A stretch of 64,000 nt of DNA from Neocallimastix lanati (nom. inval.) (Eukaryota > Neocallimastigomycota > Neocallimastigomycetes > Neocallimastigales > Neocallimastigaceae), in assembly GCA_016946835.1 (NCBI GenBank), contig JACVTC010000081.1, positions 467,501 to 531,500 on the forward strand, read 5' to 3'. Positions 11,431 through 22,890 of the stretch are shown piece by piece (the stretch's first letter is position 1; the number at the start of each line of letters is the position of its first letter). A program made the translations under genes and the position numbers. A model generated the notes under the pieces. That model was not told the origin of the DNA. It was given only the letters and a program-made list of their open reading frames with translations, and made no database searches.

Positions 11431-11703
11431 TTAGATTGAAATTTGTTCCTTTAAATTATTGATTAATTCTTCTTTGTCATTACAATTTCTAGTAAAATTA
11501 ATATGAAAAAGATCAATATTAAAATTAGAGACACTAATAATGGTGAAGATAATACAATAGATGACAAAATAAGATATAAAATTACAAAGTCTAATCATAT
11601 TAATATCAAATATTATTAACACGAATATAGTATTTATGGAAATAATCGATATTATATATCTAACATCATTATATATATATATATATATATTTAAATATTT
11701 CAT
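11431..11703 (-). pseudogene. Possible N-terminal remnant of a receptor-like gene
   Basis: The minus-strand ORF contains a long hydrophobic segment (FISYFVIYCIIFTIISVSN) followed by IDLFHINFTRN and DKEELINNLKEQI. This resembles the signal peptide plus start of an extracellular ligand-binding domain. It terminates after 90 residues and no continuation is visible. It lies immediately downstream of receptor-like 7TM remnants at 11818-12715 on the same strand, which makes a second copy of the same family plausible but unproven. Confidence 0.25.
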
Positions 11704-11817
11704 TCAAAGAATGATAAAACTAAAATAAGAAATATCTTTGACTACCTCAAAATTTCGATTAGAATGATTATATTATTGATACATTTTAATATATTTACTA
11801 TTCAGCACACAAACATC

Positions 11818-12715
11818 CTAATGATTGTTATAGCCATCCACTATATCAAAAGTATAATATGGATCTATTAATGGTAATAAATTTAATATATTATCTACTA
11901 AAATAAGGGTTGACATATATATCCATCTATGATTGGAAAACCCTGTTGAAAACCTACTATTTTCTGGAAAGCATGAATGTAATTTATACAAAAGCGGACT
12001 GGTTGTTAATTCATTTCCCAAAAATATTAATGAAATTTTTGAATGATAGACAAATTAATTTTTCTATACATAGTAAGTGCTCTAAATCATAACAAAGTAG
12101 ATCCTAACACAATTAATATCTAAAAAAAAATCTAATGGAAAAAAGAAAGAATCGATCAAATTTTATCTATAAAAAGGAATGAAAATAATGATATCATAAT
12201 AAGCATAGATATTATAATTAAAGTAAACATAATCAATTCAATAAATGAATTCTTTAGGATTTATTGATAAATATTATATTCTCTCAAGATCATCTATTTT
12301 TTTATTGTTTCGTCAATATTATCATTTCTACATATATATTCATTATCAAAATTTCTAAAATTTTTGGAACAGATATCATAATTGCCGGTTCTATTTAAAG
12401 GTCTAACTATGGGATGAATTGATTTAAAAAGTTACCATTCTACAACCTTACATATATCTTTATTATCATATAAACTTAATATAAATGAAATTATCCTTTT
12501 TTTTTTCATAATCAATTCTTTTTGAATTTCTTAATAATTACTTAAAGATACATATATTCCTTTTACAATTGAACCGAATATACCTTTTTCACTTCTTAAT
12601 AAAACTAATATTTTACAATCTGGGTTTAAATCAAAGGAATACCAAAATTTTAAAAAAAATAATACCTTATTTTGAGTTAAACTCGTTTCTAAATTGACCA
12701 TATTTTAAAGGAAAT
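11818..12715 (-). pseudogene. Decayed class C receptor-like gene (probable)
   Basis: Minus-strand frames, interrupted by stops and shifts, read in order: a segment around KFWYSFDLNPDCKILVLL (12610-12690), RIISFILSLYDNKDIC (about 12450-12510), HPIVRPLNRTGNYDICSKN (about 12345-12420) and finally an open 67-residue piece ending LTTSPLLYKL...RWIYMSTLILVDNILNLLPLIDPYY (11818-12021). The last part resembles the intracellular-loop/TM5 region of class C (GABA-B-type) receptors, where a hydrophobic helix is followed by a DP motif. The assignment rests on pattern only. Anaerobic fungi carry many such receptor genes, which fits. It is clearly not an intact gene as read. Confidence 0.35.
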
Positions 12716-12739
12716 ATATATCTATTATATAGAAGAACT

Positions 12740-13337
12740 AAATTCTATCCTGGTTGTCAGTCCGTAGGCTAACATACATAAAGCTCCTGGTTCCTTCTAG
12801 CCTTTTGATCATTTCCGATTTTCCTCATAATAGGTTTTTTAACAGAGTAAAGTGGTTAGGGGTTACAGGTAATTATTTCCCCTTCCTTTATATATAAATA
12901 TATTATTCTTAATCTCCAAAGAAATATAGACAAGATACTATACTAACTATGGACCTAAAAGAGTTACGCAAGTACTGTCATTTAAAGTATTTATGTGGAA
13001 ATTCCTAACATATGGGTACATATACACGTAGATAAATTGTACAAAAGTAAATATTTCTGACTAATTACCAAGTGAGTTAGTACGTACGTATCTCATTAGG
13101 TTAGATTATATTGGCCTCCCCTCAAAAGGAAGTTAGGAGCTGGAGAGTCACTCCGAGAAAAAGCGTACCAGAAATTCTCAGCAATAATTTGCATGTCAAT
13201 GCGCCAATACTAAACACTCAGTTAGGCCATCCAACAGGGACAATATCCGCCTATGTGAAAGCATACCGAAGTGTTGTGACTACCTTATTATTTCCATGCC
13301 TTAAGGGGCTAAGAAAAAAAAAAAAAAAAAAAAAAGA
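12740..13337 (+). mobile_element. SINE-like retroelement, copy 1, with A tail
   Basis: A ~580-bp segment of much higher G+C than its surroundings, ending in an A tract (13315-13337). Its reverse complement is recognisable at 44520-45105: both copies share TTCTATCCTGGTT at the start, GCTAACATACATAA, TTACGCAAGTACTGTCATTT, CCGAGAAAAAG, TCTCAGCAATAAT and GTGTTGTGACTAC near the end. Differences include many indels and no shared reading frame, so it looks noncoding. The A tail implies retroposition. The other copy has GGTTTGATCC in the first 80 bp, close to a Pol III B box, which suggests a tRNA-derived SINE, though the A box is weak. It could instead be the 3' end of a LINE. The 83-residue ORF at 13111-13362 is not supported by the second copy. 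Confidence 0.5.
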
Positions 13338-13690
13338 AAGTATAAAAAAAAAAATTATATAAAGAAATTATAATAATTATTATTATTATTATTTATATAT
13401 AATGATTTTATTATTTATTATTTATTATTTATTATTTATTATTTATTATTTATTATTTATTATTTTTTTATTATTTATTATTTATTATTTATTATTTTTT
13501 TATTATTTATTATTTATTATTTATTTATTATTTATTTATTATTTATTTATTATTTATTTATTATTTATTTATTATTTATTTATTTATTTATTATTATTTA
13601 TTTATTTATTATCTATCTATTTATTTATTTATTATTTATTTATTTATTATTATTATTTATTTATTTATTTATTGTTTTTTTAAGTATATG
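13338..13690. repeat. TTATTTA/TTTA microsatellite block
   Basis: Follows the A tail of the SINE-like element. It begins with (TTATTTA)n and degenerates to TTTA/TTTATTA mixtures. The 93-residue LLFIIYY-type ORF across it is translation of the repeat, not a gene. Confidence 0.9.
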
Positions 13691-15823
13691 ATTTTTTAAT
13701 GATACTATTTAAATGTATTCAGATAAAATTATTTATAAAGCCTTCTAAATATTTATTATTTTTTTTTATAATATATAAAAAATTTAATATACAATAATCT
13801 ATATCTTTTTATTTATAATTTTTTTATATCATTAATTAATTTTTTTCAATTTTTCAATTTTATCTTTTTTATATTCAAATGTCATTTAGGAATAATTACC
13901 ACTTTTTACATCTTCCCCTTGTTCATTATCTATTATCTCATTAATTCTTTTTTTTTTTTTTTTTATTTATTTTTTTTTTATTTTTTTTCCACTATTTTTT
14001 CTTTAACCTTAAATTCATCAAATACTAAGAAATAAACTTTTTACTACTAAATATTATTTAAATTATATTTTCATATATATTATAATTTTATAAAATTATT
14101 ATTAATGGATAAAAAAATAACTTTAATATTGGCATAATTCAATATTTCTATGAGACTATATATTATAAAATAAATTTATATTATAAATTTTAAAACGATA
14201 ATATTAAACGTTAATATTATAAATTTAAAATTTTTATAAAATAAATTATCTAGGATAAATAAATTGAAATTATCAGTATAATAGTATTATGGAATATAAT
14301 AATTCATAATAATCATATAATTATATTCTAATTGAATAATAGAGAGTAATTATAATTAATTATCATTAAAAAAAGAATTGGTTTCCAAAAAAAAAAGTTC
14401 TAACCATAAAAAAAATTATATGTCCAAATATAAAATTCCAAGTTAAATTTGATATAAAATATTTAGATATCTCCAATTGTATTTATTCAAATAAAATCAT
14501 AAAGAACTAATTAAATTTATTTAAGATTTTAATTAATTAAATTCTGAAATATTAAATTATTATAATAATGAAACATAAAAAAAATTTGGTAAACAATAAT
14601 ATTAAAGCAGAAAAATAATTTAAATTTATTATTAATAAATAGGATTAAAGAATTGTTTAAAACAAGTACTCATACATACCAAGAAATGAATGATTAAATT
14701 TCTTTTTTAAAAAAAAAAAAATTAATACAAAGGAAATCATTTACAGTTTTTATATGTTTTTATCTCTAACTGAAATATTTCATATAGCAAAATAATTATT
14801 TTTAATTTAAAATAAATTATTTTAATTTATTTCAATGTTATATGATAAAAAAGATTGCTTATAATTTTTATTTTAGAGATTAATATCATGAACTTTAAAC
14901 GAAATAAAAAAATAAATAAGTATATATATATATAAATAATATAATATTGAAATATAAAAAGTTAGTATAATGAACTTAAAAGTAGTAATAAAAAAAAAAT
15001 TTTTTTTAATATATGATTAATGATTCAGGTTTTACAAGAGAATTTGTTTAATAATTCTTGAACATAAGCAGGTCATTCAGATGAATGAAAATAATTATAA
15101 TTAATTTTAATATATATGTTATATAAGATGAAAAATTAAAAATTAATAAAAAAAAAAAAAGAAAAAAATCATTAGAATTAGAAAAATATTGAGCAAAAGA
15201 TAAAAGATCTTTTAAAAAAAAAAAAAACATTGATTAAGAGAAAAAAAGGAATTATATTCAAAGATGGTTATATTTGGATTTTAACCTATCATTATATAAT
15301 ATTAATATTTCTATTCCCGAATAAAGAATTAAAGGAATACTTTATAAAGTATTTTTAAAAATAATGATAATAATATGAAATACTACTATGATTTTAATAG
15401 AAAATAAACAAAAAAAAAATGACAGGAATGGTATTAAATTAAAATACAGAAAAGTTTTAATAAGGAAAATAAACAAAACAATATAAAAATATAAATGCTA
15501 TTTAAACCTTTAATTAACTAAAATAATTAATAATAAACCTGAGAGGAAAAGAAAAAATATATCTGTATCTGAAAGTTTATATTTATAAAAATAATACTAT
15601 AAAAAAAAAAAAAAAAAAATTAATGGATTTATCAAAAAATATATCACCAATAATCAAATTATTGCCAAGTAAAAAATGTATATTATATTCATTTAACAAA
15701 CAAACTATAAAATTTTTAATTTATCCATCTTTTATAATATCAATGCCATGACTGAATACAGTATATGAAAAATTGAAATTCTTATTATATATGATACAGA
15801 GTACATATAATAATTTATTATAA

Positions 15824-15867
<44 letters not shown>

Positions 15868-16090
15868 ATTCTCATTACCTATATTGACTTTATTATTTTT
15901 TTTTTGAAATTACAAGACTCATAAAAAAATAAACAACATATAATATAGTCGTAAAAACATAAATAATATATAATATAGTTTAATTGATTATCTGATTTAG
16001 TTATTATATTATATATTTATCAAATACTAATATTTTAAATAATAATTTAGCATATAGTTTTATTTTTATTTTTATTTTTTATTTATCATT
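13691..16090. other. AT-rich gene desert
   Basis: No supported coding or RNA gene. Poly(A) runs occur at about 15600-15619 and 15829-15865. Short minus-strand ORFs such as 15048-15230 are Phe/Leu/Ile-only low-complexity translations. Confidence 0.5.
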
Positions 16091-16260
16091 TAAGTTCAAT
16101 GTCTCCAGAACGGTGACACCAAACTAGTATACTCCAAGCTTTTAATTAATAAAAATTACACTACAAATTAAAGATGGGGAAACCTCCCATCATAAAAAAT
16201 TGGTCTCCTGATTTTTATGTATTATACTAATAAATATAATAAATATAACACGTGTTTGCA
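16090..16260. other. Island of complex sequence, unidentified
   Basis: Between AT deserts this stretch (GTCTCCAGAACGGTGACACC, GGGGAAACCTCCCATC, TTGGTCTCCTG) has notably higher G+C. It has no open frame and no recognised RNA fold. It may be a worn transposon fragment. Confidence 0.3.
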
Positions 16261-16269
16261 TAGAATAAT

Positions 16270-16572
16270 GTGAAAACTCAATAATTAAAAATAATTCATA
16301 TATAAAAAAATTTTAAAAAATATGAAAAAATATTATTTTTTACCAATTGTTTAGTTCAGTACAATTTTGTTCTAATCTTCTAATAATATAAAATATATAC
16401 AAAATAATTTTTTTTCATTGAGTGAGGATGCAATTTATATATATATTTTTTTTTCTAAATATATTAATGTTCTCTTTACAAGTTTTTTTTTTAATTAATT
16501 TTTTAATAATTTATAGTAATAATAAACATAATATGAAAATAAATATCAATATATATATATATATATTACCAG

Positions 16573-16618
<46 letters not shown>

Positions 16619-17500
16619 AATACAAATTTCATATTTAAAAAATGTTTTTCTCCATACTATCAAATTTAATTTATTTTATTTCCTTATTTTTTTTTTTTAC
16701 TCATAATAATTTTTTTTTTTACTCTTTTTACTTCATTTTACATCTTTTAATAGAAAATTTTGCTCTGTATGGAATCTGTCAAATATATTAAATTAATAAT
16801 TATGTTATATTTATATATATATTTATAATTTAATTATTCAAATAAATTAAATTTATTTATTTATTTATAAATATGGGAAAATCAATTTAACCAAGTGAAG
16901 AATTTATTAATTTTATTTGTACATTAAAAAAAAATTTTTTTTTATTAATTATATATTTATTAAAATAAAGTAAAATAAAATATTTAAATATTAAATAATA
17001 TGTAATACATATTTGATCAAATGTATAGAGTTAATAAAAAAAAAAAATTGCAATAAAAAAAAAAGGCAATTCAATTTCAATCTATGATTATGTATATAAT
17101 AAATAAATGAATATTTTTTAAATAAAGATAATAAATTGTTAATTATATAAATGTAAAAATGCTACTGAACTATTATTGAATATTATTGACAAATTAAATA
17201 CATATAATAAGTATATTGGTAATATAGAGTTTGTAAATAGTGTAATACATAGTATGATAATAGGTTTAAATATATAGGATATAGGATGTAAACACATGAA
17301 AATATCTGGTATATTATAACATATATTTAATATTGTTGTTGAAATATATTACATATTTATAATATGCTTATTATCATATAGACTTGAAAGAACATATTAC
17401 AAATATTATTTTATCTATACAACATAATATATTGAATATATATATATGTATATATAATATATATATATATATATATATGGTCTTTATCAAATATGTGGTA
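16270..17500. other. AT-rich intergenic, poly(T) and TATA runs
   Basis: Contains a ~39-base T run at 16579-16617 and a TATATA repeat at 17434-17478. Nothing coding is supported. Confidence 0.5.
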
Positions 17501-17720
17501 AAAGTTGATACAAATACATAACTACATAATATGCCTAAAAACCTTTAATTATAGGACTTGAGTGTCATAAGTCAGCATAGACTTGAGTCAGTCAAAAAGT
17601 AGACAGGCAGAGCATTGTACCCTATTCAATACACATTTATTTAGGTAATATAGATTCGAATGTGTATAAGATAGATAACCTAAATGAGGGAGAATTATAT
17701 TGTATCATATTAGATTAAAA
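17500..17720. other. Unidentified higher-complexity island
   Basis: Includes GACTTGAGTGTCATAAGTC, GACTTGAGTCAGTC and AGTAGACAGGCAGAGC. The GACTTGAGT word occurs twice within 30 bases. There is no open frame; a decayed repeat element is the simplest reading. Confidence 0.3.
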
Positions 17721-17899
17721 AAAAATTATTATAATTCAATTCTAATATGTTTAATAATAAAATATAATAATAAATGAAAATTTTTAATTGACAATAAATT
17801 GTTAATTATATAATTGTAAAATGATAAGAAAGTATTATTAATAAATTGAATATATATAATAAATGTATTGATTGAATTCATTATGATGAATGTATTAAA

Positions 17900-18190
17900 G
17901 TTATTTCTATTTTATATGATATATAATATAGATAGGAACTTCAATAAAATTTAATTATTGAAAAATATATAAATTTATTTATATATATATATATATATTT
18001 TGAAAATTTTGAAAATATAGTAATTATGATTGTGGCGTAGTATTTTTATTATTTCTACTATATATCATGAATATATGATATAAAATATTCATAGGAACTT
18101 TAATTAATATAAAAATTTATTATTATTAAATATATAAGTTTATTTATATATTTTGAAAATATACTATAAAATTATGATTGTGGCGCAGAA
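17900..18190. repeat. Tandem duplication of a ~145-bp unit
   Basis: Two diverged head-to-tail copies, about 17900-18041 and 18050-18190. Each runs TTATTTCTA...ATAGGAACTT...TATTTTGAAAATAT...ATTATGATTGTGGCG(T/C)AG. The ATGATTGTGGCG end is the most conserved part and the least AT-rich. No coding frame crosses both copies. Confidence 0.6.
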
Positions 18191-18199
18191 TTATTAATT

Positions 18200-20290
18200 T
18201 AAATTATAAATCACAATATATTTTTATAAAAACATAAAATTATGTAAAATAATTTGATTCTCTTATGTTTAATTTCTTAATAAATACCTTATATTTATTT
18301 TATCTATTAATATTATAAAATAGAACTTTATAGCCTTTTATAACAAATATACACTAATATATTAAACATTTTAATTTTAAGTTTTCTTATTAAATTAATA
18401 ATTCTTAATTATCATATAAATTAATATAAAAATATTTTATATATTTATTTACATTCATATTAAATTATTTTAATTTATATGCATATCAATTTAAATATGT
18501 TCAATCTTTAATTTAACATGATTGTATCTTGTTGACAAATGAAAGAATATCAATATTATAATTAATATGAAACTTTTCAGAACTCATAATAAATATACTC
18601 ATAATAAATAAAATTAATCATAGTACAATATATCATAATATATTGAATTTAATTAAAAAGTACTATTGAATAATTAATTTCTTTTTGACATGTAAATAAT
18701 ATTTATTCAAAAAAAAAAAAAAAATAAAAAAAATAACATATTTTCATATGTCATTATATTTCATTATTTAAACTTAAAAAATTATTATTATTTACTCTGT
18801 CTAATTAATCTTTATTATTTATTATATATTATTATTATTGTTATTGATTATTTAATTATATATTATTTATTATTAATATTATTATCAAATTTTTTAAATA
18901 TATTCACACTATATATTTTTTTACATAATTTTATTTTAATGATGTCACTTTTCATAAAAATATTACCTAATTTTATTGTTATTATTTAATTTGTCTTATT
19001 TTTTTTAATGATACTTAGTATTGATAATAATATTATTATATTCATATTACATATTCTTTTATATAATTTTTTTAATGTTTTTTTAATGATTTAACTTTTT
19101 TTTTAAAAAAAAAAAAAAAAAAAGACGCATTGTTTTTAGATAGAAAAAAAAAAAAAAAAAGATGAAAAATTGGATAATCAAAAAACATGATGACAATTAA
19201 TTAATTACATAATTAATATTTAATTAATATTATTGAAAGAATATGCATTTTACTATTAAATAAAATTTAAAAGAAAAAAATTTATATGTGTTAAGATTTG
19301 ATTATCATAAATTAATTTCTTGGTTGTACTTTATGATATTCCCAAATTTAGTTAAATACATCATATTATAATGAATATTTAATTTAATTATAATAATGAA
19401 TAATAAAAATGAAAACTTTATTTATTAAAATAATTTTCAATTAACTTTTTTAATTCAAATAAAAATATTAAAAAATTTTAATAAAACAAAAAAATTATAC
19501 ACTATTTTTTTTACCTTTTTTTTTTTTTTTAATTATACCTAATATTTATTAATTATTATTAAAAATAATTTTTTTTCTTTTTTCTTATTTTTTTTGTTTG
19601 TTTTTTATTATTATTATTATTAAATATAATTATATTCATTAAAATTTTTATTTTTTTTTTTTAATTCATTATAACCGTATTTTTATCAAAAAAATATTCT
19701 TTCATTTTTACTGTATAATAATTTAATTATTAATTATGACACAATTTTTAACTCACCACTCATTTTAACTATTTCTATATTAAAAAAATATTAAATATAA
19801 TATGTAATACAAACAATAATATTGATTAAAGTATATTATATATTATAATAATATATTACAATTAAATCATCATATATTAATTAATGACAATTAAATTATC
19901 TTTTAATAATTTTTATAAAAAAAAAAAAAAAAAAAAAAGATAGAAAAAGATATAAAAAGATATAAAAAGATACAATTATCCCAAATTATTTAAAATAATT
20001 AAGTTATTTGTTATATTTTAAATTTATATTTATTATATAAAAATTAAGTAAATAAAAGGGAAAAAAAAAATTATAATACTATATATATATTTAAAATTAA
20101 AAAGAAATTAGGTAATCTTTTTAAATATATATATATAATTATAATTATTTTAATAATAAAATATTATCATTTTTTGAAATTGTTAAATTTAAAATTGACA
20201 ATTTCTTTTAACGAGATTAAAAGAATTAAAAAGCTAACCGTATAGTAAAATTATAAGAAATAATTTAAATAAAATAAAAATAAAAATAAA
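18200..20290. other. AT-rich intergenic upstream of the dockerin gene
   Basis: No gene supported. Poly(A) runs at about 19107-19124, 19144-19160 and 19917-19938, then GATATAAAAAGATATAAAAA repeats near 19946-19970. Confidence 0.5.
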
Positions 20291-20310
20291 ATTATATATA
20301 TATATAAAAA
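20291..20310 (+). promoter_or_regulatory. Candidate TATA/leader region
   Basis: ATTATATATATATATAAAAA followed by purine-rich GAAGAAGAAAG lies 28-47 bases upstream of the ATG at 20338. In such AT-rich DNA a TATA-like string carries little weight, but the purine-rich leader immediately before the start resembles that of other genes in this window. Confidence 0.3.
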
Positions 20311-20337
20311 GAAGAAGAAAGTAATAATAAGAAAGAA

Positions 20338-22320
20338 ATGAAATTATTTTATTATATAGTTTTATTTACTTACATTGTAGCAAGTTGTTTAGTTGCTGCA
20401 GATATTACTTTAACTGCTGGTCCAGTTTCTTGCGATTATAAAAATAAAGATTTAAATGAAGATTATGACCCAAATTCTGATGTAAATATTAAATGTAATG
20501 GTAATTCTTGTACAGTTAATGGTTCTGGAGCTACTGCTACTAATGGTAAGGTAACTATTAGTGCTGCTGGTACTTATATTGTTTCAGGTTCTCTTAATGG
20601 CCAACTTCTTATTGAAACCACTAAGGAAGATTTTATTCATCTTGTTTTAGATAATGTCACTATTAAGAGTAACAATGGTCCAGCAATTTATGGCACAGCT
20701 GCCAATAAGGTAGTCATTACCCTTGTTGGTGACAGTAATCTCTCTGACTCCAATAATTATTCAGTAGTTGATGGTGAGCCAGATGCTTGTATATTCATTA
20801 ATTCAGATGTTTCTATTAATGGTTCAGGAAGTATTAACGTTACTGGTAATTACAGTGATGCTATTAGATGTAAAAAGGATTTAAAATTAATCAGTGGTCA
20901 AATTACTATTCCAAAAGCTACTCAAAGAGGTATTAAGGCTAGAAATTCTATCTGTGTTTTAGATGCTGTCATTGATATTACTTCTCAAAATACTGCTATG
21001 AAGGCTACCAAGGATGATGATCCAGAAAAAGGTTTTGTTGTTATTGATGGAGGAAAAATTAATATTTCTACAGGAAAAGATGCTATTCATGCCGAAACAC
21101 ATTGTACTATCCGTGATGGTTACATTAACATTAAAAAATGTGAGGAAGGTATTGAAGGTCAAATGGTAGATATTCTTGGTGGTGAAATTCATGTCTTTAC
21201 TTATAATGATGGTATTAATGCTGGTAAAATTGGTTCCGCAGATAAAAAAGCTAATCCATTTGCTGACTTTGGTGCTGGTAATGATGGTAGTGTTTATATA
21301 AATATTGTTGGTGGTAAAGTCTATGTAGATGCTGAAGGTTCAGATATCGATGGTATTGATGCTAACGGTGTTCTCTATATTGGTGGAAATGCTGAAGTAT
21401 ATAGTAGTGTTAATAAAGGAACAATCTATGGTGCCTACGCTGCTATTGATGCCGATGGTGCTAATTCTATTTGTTCCGATGCTACTGTCTTAGCACTCGC
21501 TACTCAAGGTGGAGGAGGTGGTTTCTGGAAGCGTGAAAACCGTTTCGGAAAACGTCAATGGAACATTGGTGGATGGAACAATGGTAACAATGGTAACAAT
21601 GGTGGTTGGAATAATGGTAATAATGGTAATAATGGTAATAATGGTGGTTGGAATATTGGTAACAATGGTAATAATGGTAACAATGGTGGTTGGAACATAG
21701 GTGGTGGATTCCCAGGTATGGAATCTGGTAAAGTTTATCAACCTTACATTCAAACTAATGTTCCTGCTCAAAATGCTAATTCTAAACTTGTTATTAAAGA
21801 TAGTAGAAATAATATCATTGTTTCCTACGAACCACGTAATCCATATTCTGTCATTCTTTTAACCTCTCCAAAAATGGTTGCTGGCGAAACTTATACTATT
21901 ACCGCTGGTAATTCTTCCACTACTGCTAAAGCTAATGCAGCAGTAAATGGAAGCCCAAAAATTCCATCTGTCACTACCCCACCATCTGTTACTAAGGTAA
22001 CTAAACCAACTAATAATCCAAAACCAACTAATAATAATAATAAACCAAATTCTTGTTCTGCTGCTATTCTTAAGAGTGGTTATAAGTGTTGTTCATCTTC
22101 TTCTTGTGAAATTATTTACACTGATGATGATGGTACCTGGGGTGTTGAAAACGGTGAATGGTGTGGTTGCGGTGGTGCTGCCCCTTCATGTTCATCTGGA
22201 GTTACCTCTCAAGGTTATCCATGTTGTAGCTCCGATAACTGTGAAGTTTACTACACAGATGATAGTGGTAAATGGGGTGTTGAAAATAATAATTGGTGTG
22301 GTATCACTAGTAATTGTTAA
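20338..22320 (+). CDS. Secreted Cthe_2159-type carbohydrate-binding protein, two dockerins
   Basis: The 660-residue protein probably binds plant cell-wall polysaccharide and docks into the extracellular fungal cellulosome. Residues 1-21 form a signal peptide ending ...SCLVAA. Residues about 60-390 are a right-handed beta-helix-like region with repeating VDGG-I-I and GIKA/AIHA/GIEG/GINA rungs. It resembles the Cthe_2159 carbohydrate-binding family, whose founder binds cellulose and polygalacturonate. A Trp/Gly/Asn linker built on GGWNNGNNGNN spans about 407-457, a small beta domain about 465-535, then a Pro/Thr/Asn linker. Two fungal dockerins (CBM10-like) follow at about 572-611 and 617-660, each with a conserved GYKCC/GYPCC, YTDD, WGVEN and WCG pattern. 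WKRENRFGKR before the linker is a possible Kex2-type site (inference). No intron; AATAAA follows the stop. Confidence 0.9.
   Translation: MKLFYYIVLFTYIVASCLVAADITLTAGPVSCDYKNKDLNEDYDPNSDVNIKCNGNSCTVNGSGATATNGKVTISAAGTYIVSGSLNGQLLIETTKEDFIHLVLDNVTIKSNNGPAIYGTAANKVVITLVGDSNLSDSNNYSVVDGEPDACIFINSDVSINGSGSINVTGNYSDAIRCKKDLKLISGQITIPKATQRGIKARNSICVLDAVIDITSQNTAMKATKDDDPEKGFVVIDGGKINISTGKDAIHAETHCTIRDGYINIKKCEEGIEGQMVDILGGEIHVFTYNDGINAGKIGSADKKANPFADFGAGNDGSVYINIVGGKVYVDAEGSDIDGIDANGVLYIGGNAEVYSSVNKGTIYGAYAAIDADGANSICSDATVLALATQGGGGGFWKRENRFGKRQWNIGGWNNGNNGNNGGWNNGNNGNNGNNGGWNIGNNGNNGNNGGWNIGGGFPGMESGKVYQPYIQTNVPAQNANSKLVIKDSRNNIIVSYEPRNPYSVILLTSPKMVAGETYTITAGNSSTTAKANAAVNGSPKIPSVTTPPSVTKVTKPTNNPKPTNNNNKPNSCSAAILKSGYKCCSSSSCEIIYTDDDGTWGVENGEWCGCGGAAPSCSSGVTSQGYPCCSSDNCEVYYTDDSGKWGVENNNWCGITSNC
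21567..21708 (+). repeat. GGTAACAAT minisatellite inside the dockerin gene
   Basis: Imperfect 9-bp units (GGTAAYAAT) punctuated by GGTGGTTGGAA encode the Gly/Asn/Trp linker. The variable number of units between the three GGW blocks indicates slippage. It creates spurious Met/Val/Thr ORFs in the other frames. Confidence 0.85.
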
Positions 22321-22329
22321 AAATAAAAA

Positions 22330-22562
22330 TAAAATAAAGTAAAATTAAATGAAACTATTTAATATTTATTTTATTTTTTTTTTTTTTTAATTATATTTTT
22401 TATTATTTTTTTTTAATCTTTATTATTTAAAAAATTTATATTTATGAAATTATATTTTTATATAATAAATATAAGTAATTTATTTTTTTTTTTTTTATTT
22501 TGATAAAAACTTTTTTTGAAATGAAATTGTAATTGGTATACGATTTAAGAACGATATTACAA

Positions 22563-22600
<38 letters not shown>

Positions 22601-22714
22601 GATGATTGATTTAATAGCGAAATTTCAATCAAAAAAAAAATAATAATAATAATTTTTTATATATATATATATAATATATAATATATGTTTAAAAAATATA
22701 ATATATAAGTGAAC

Positions 22715-22769
<55 letters not shown>

Positions 22770-22890
22770 GTAAAAAGAATACACAATGTTAAGTAAAATA
22801 AAAAAATGTAAAATATGTATATTAATTTTAAAATAAATAAAAAAAAAGTAAATTATTAAGTAAATTATTTAAAAAAAAAAATTATTCATG
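22330..22890. other. AT-rich intergenic with poly(A) tracts
   Basis: 3' flank of the dockerin gene. Poly(A) runs at about 22568-22597 and 22720-22765. No gene seen. Confidence 0.6.

Noticed and set aside
13111-13362. 83-residue ORF in the SINE-like element
   Set aside because: The second copy at 44520-45105 has indels that break this frame, and the C-terminal Lys run is the A tail.
13402-13683. 93-residue hydrophobic ORF
   Set aside because: Microsatellite translation following the SINE-like element.
21490-21771. Thr/Ile-rich ORFs over the Gly/Asn linker of the dockerin gene
   Set aside because: Shadows of the 9-bp repeat on other frames.
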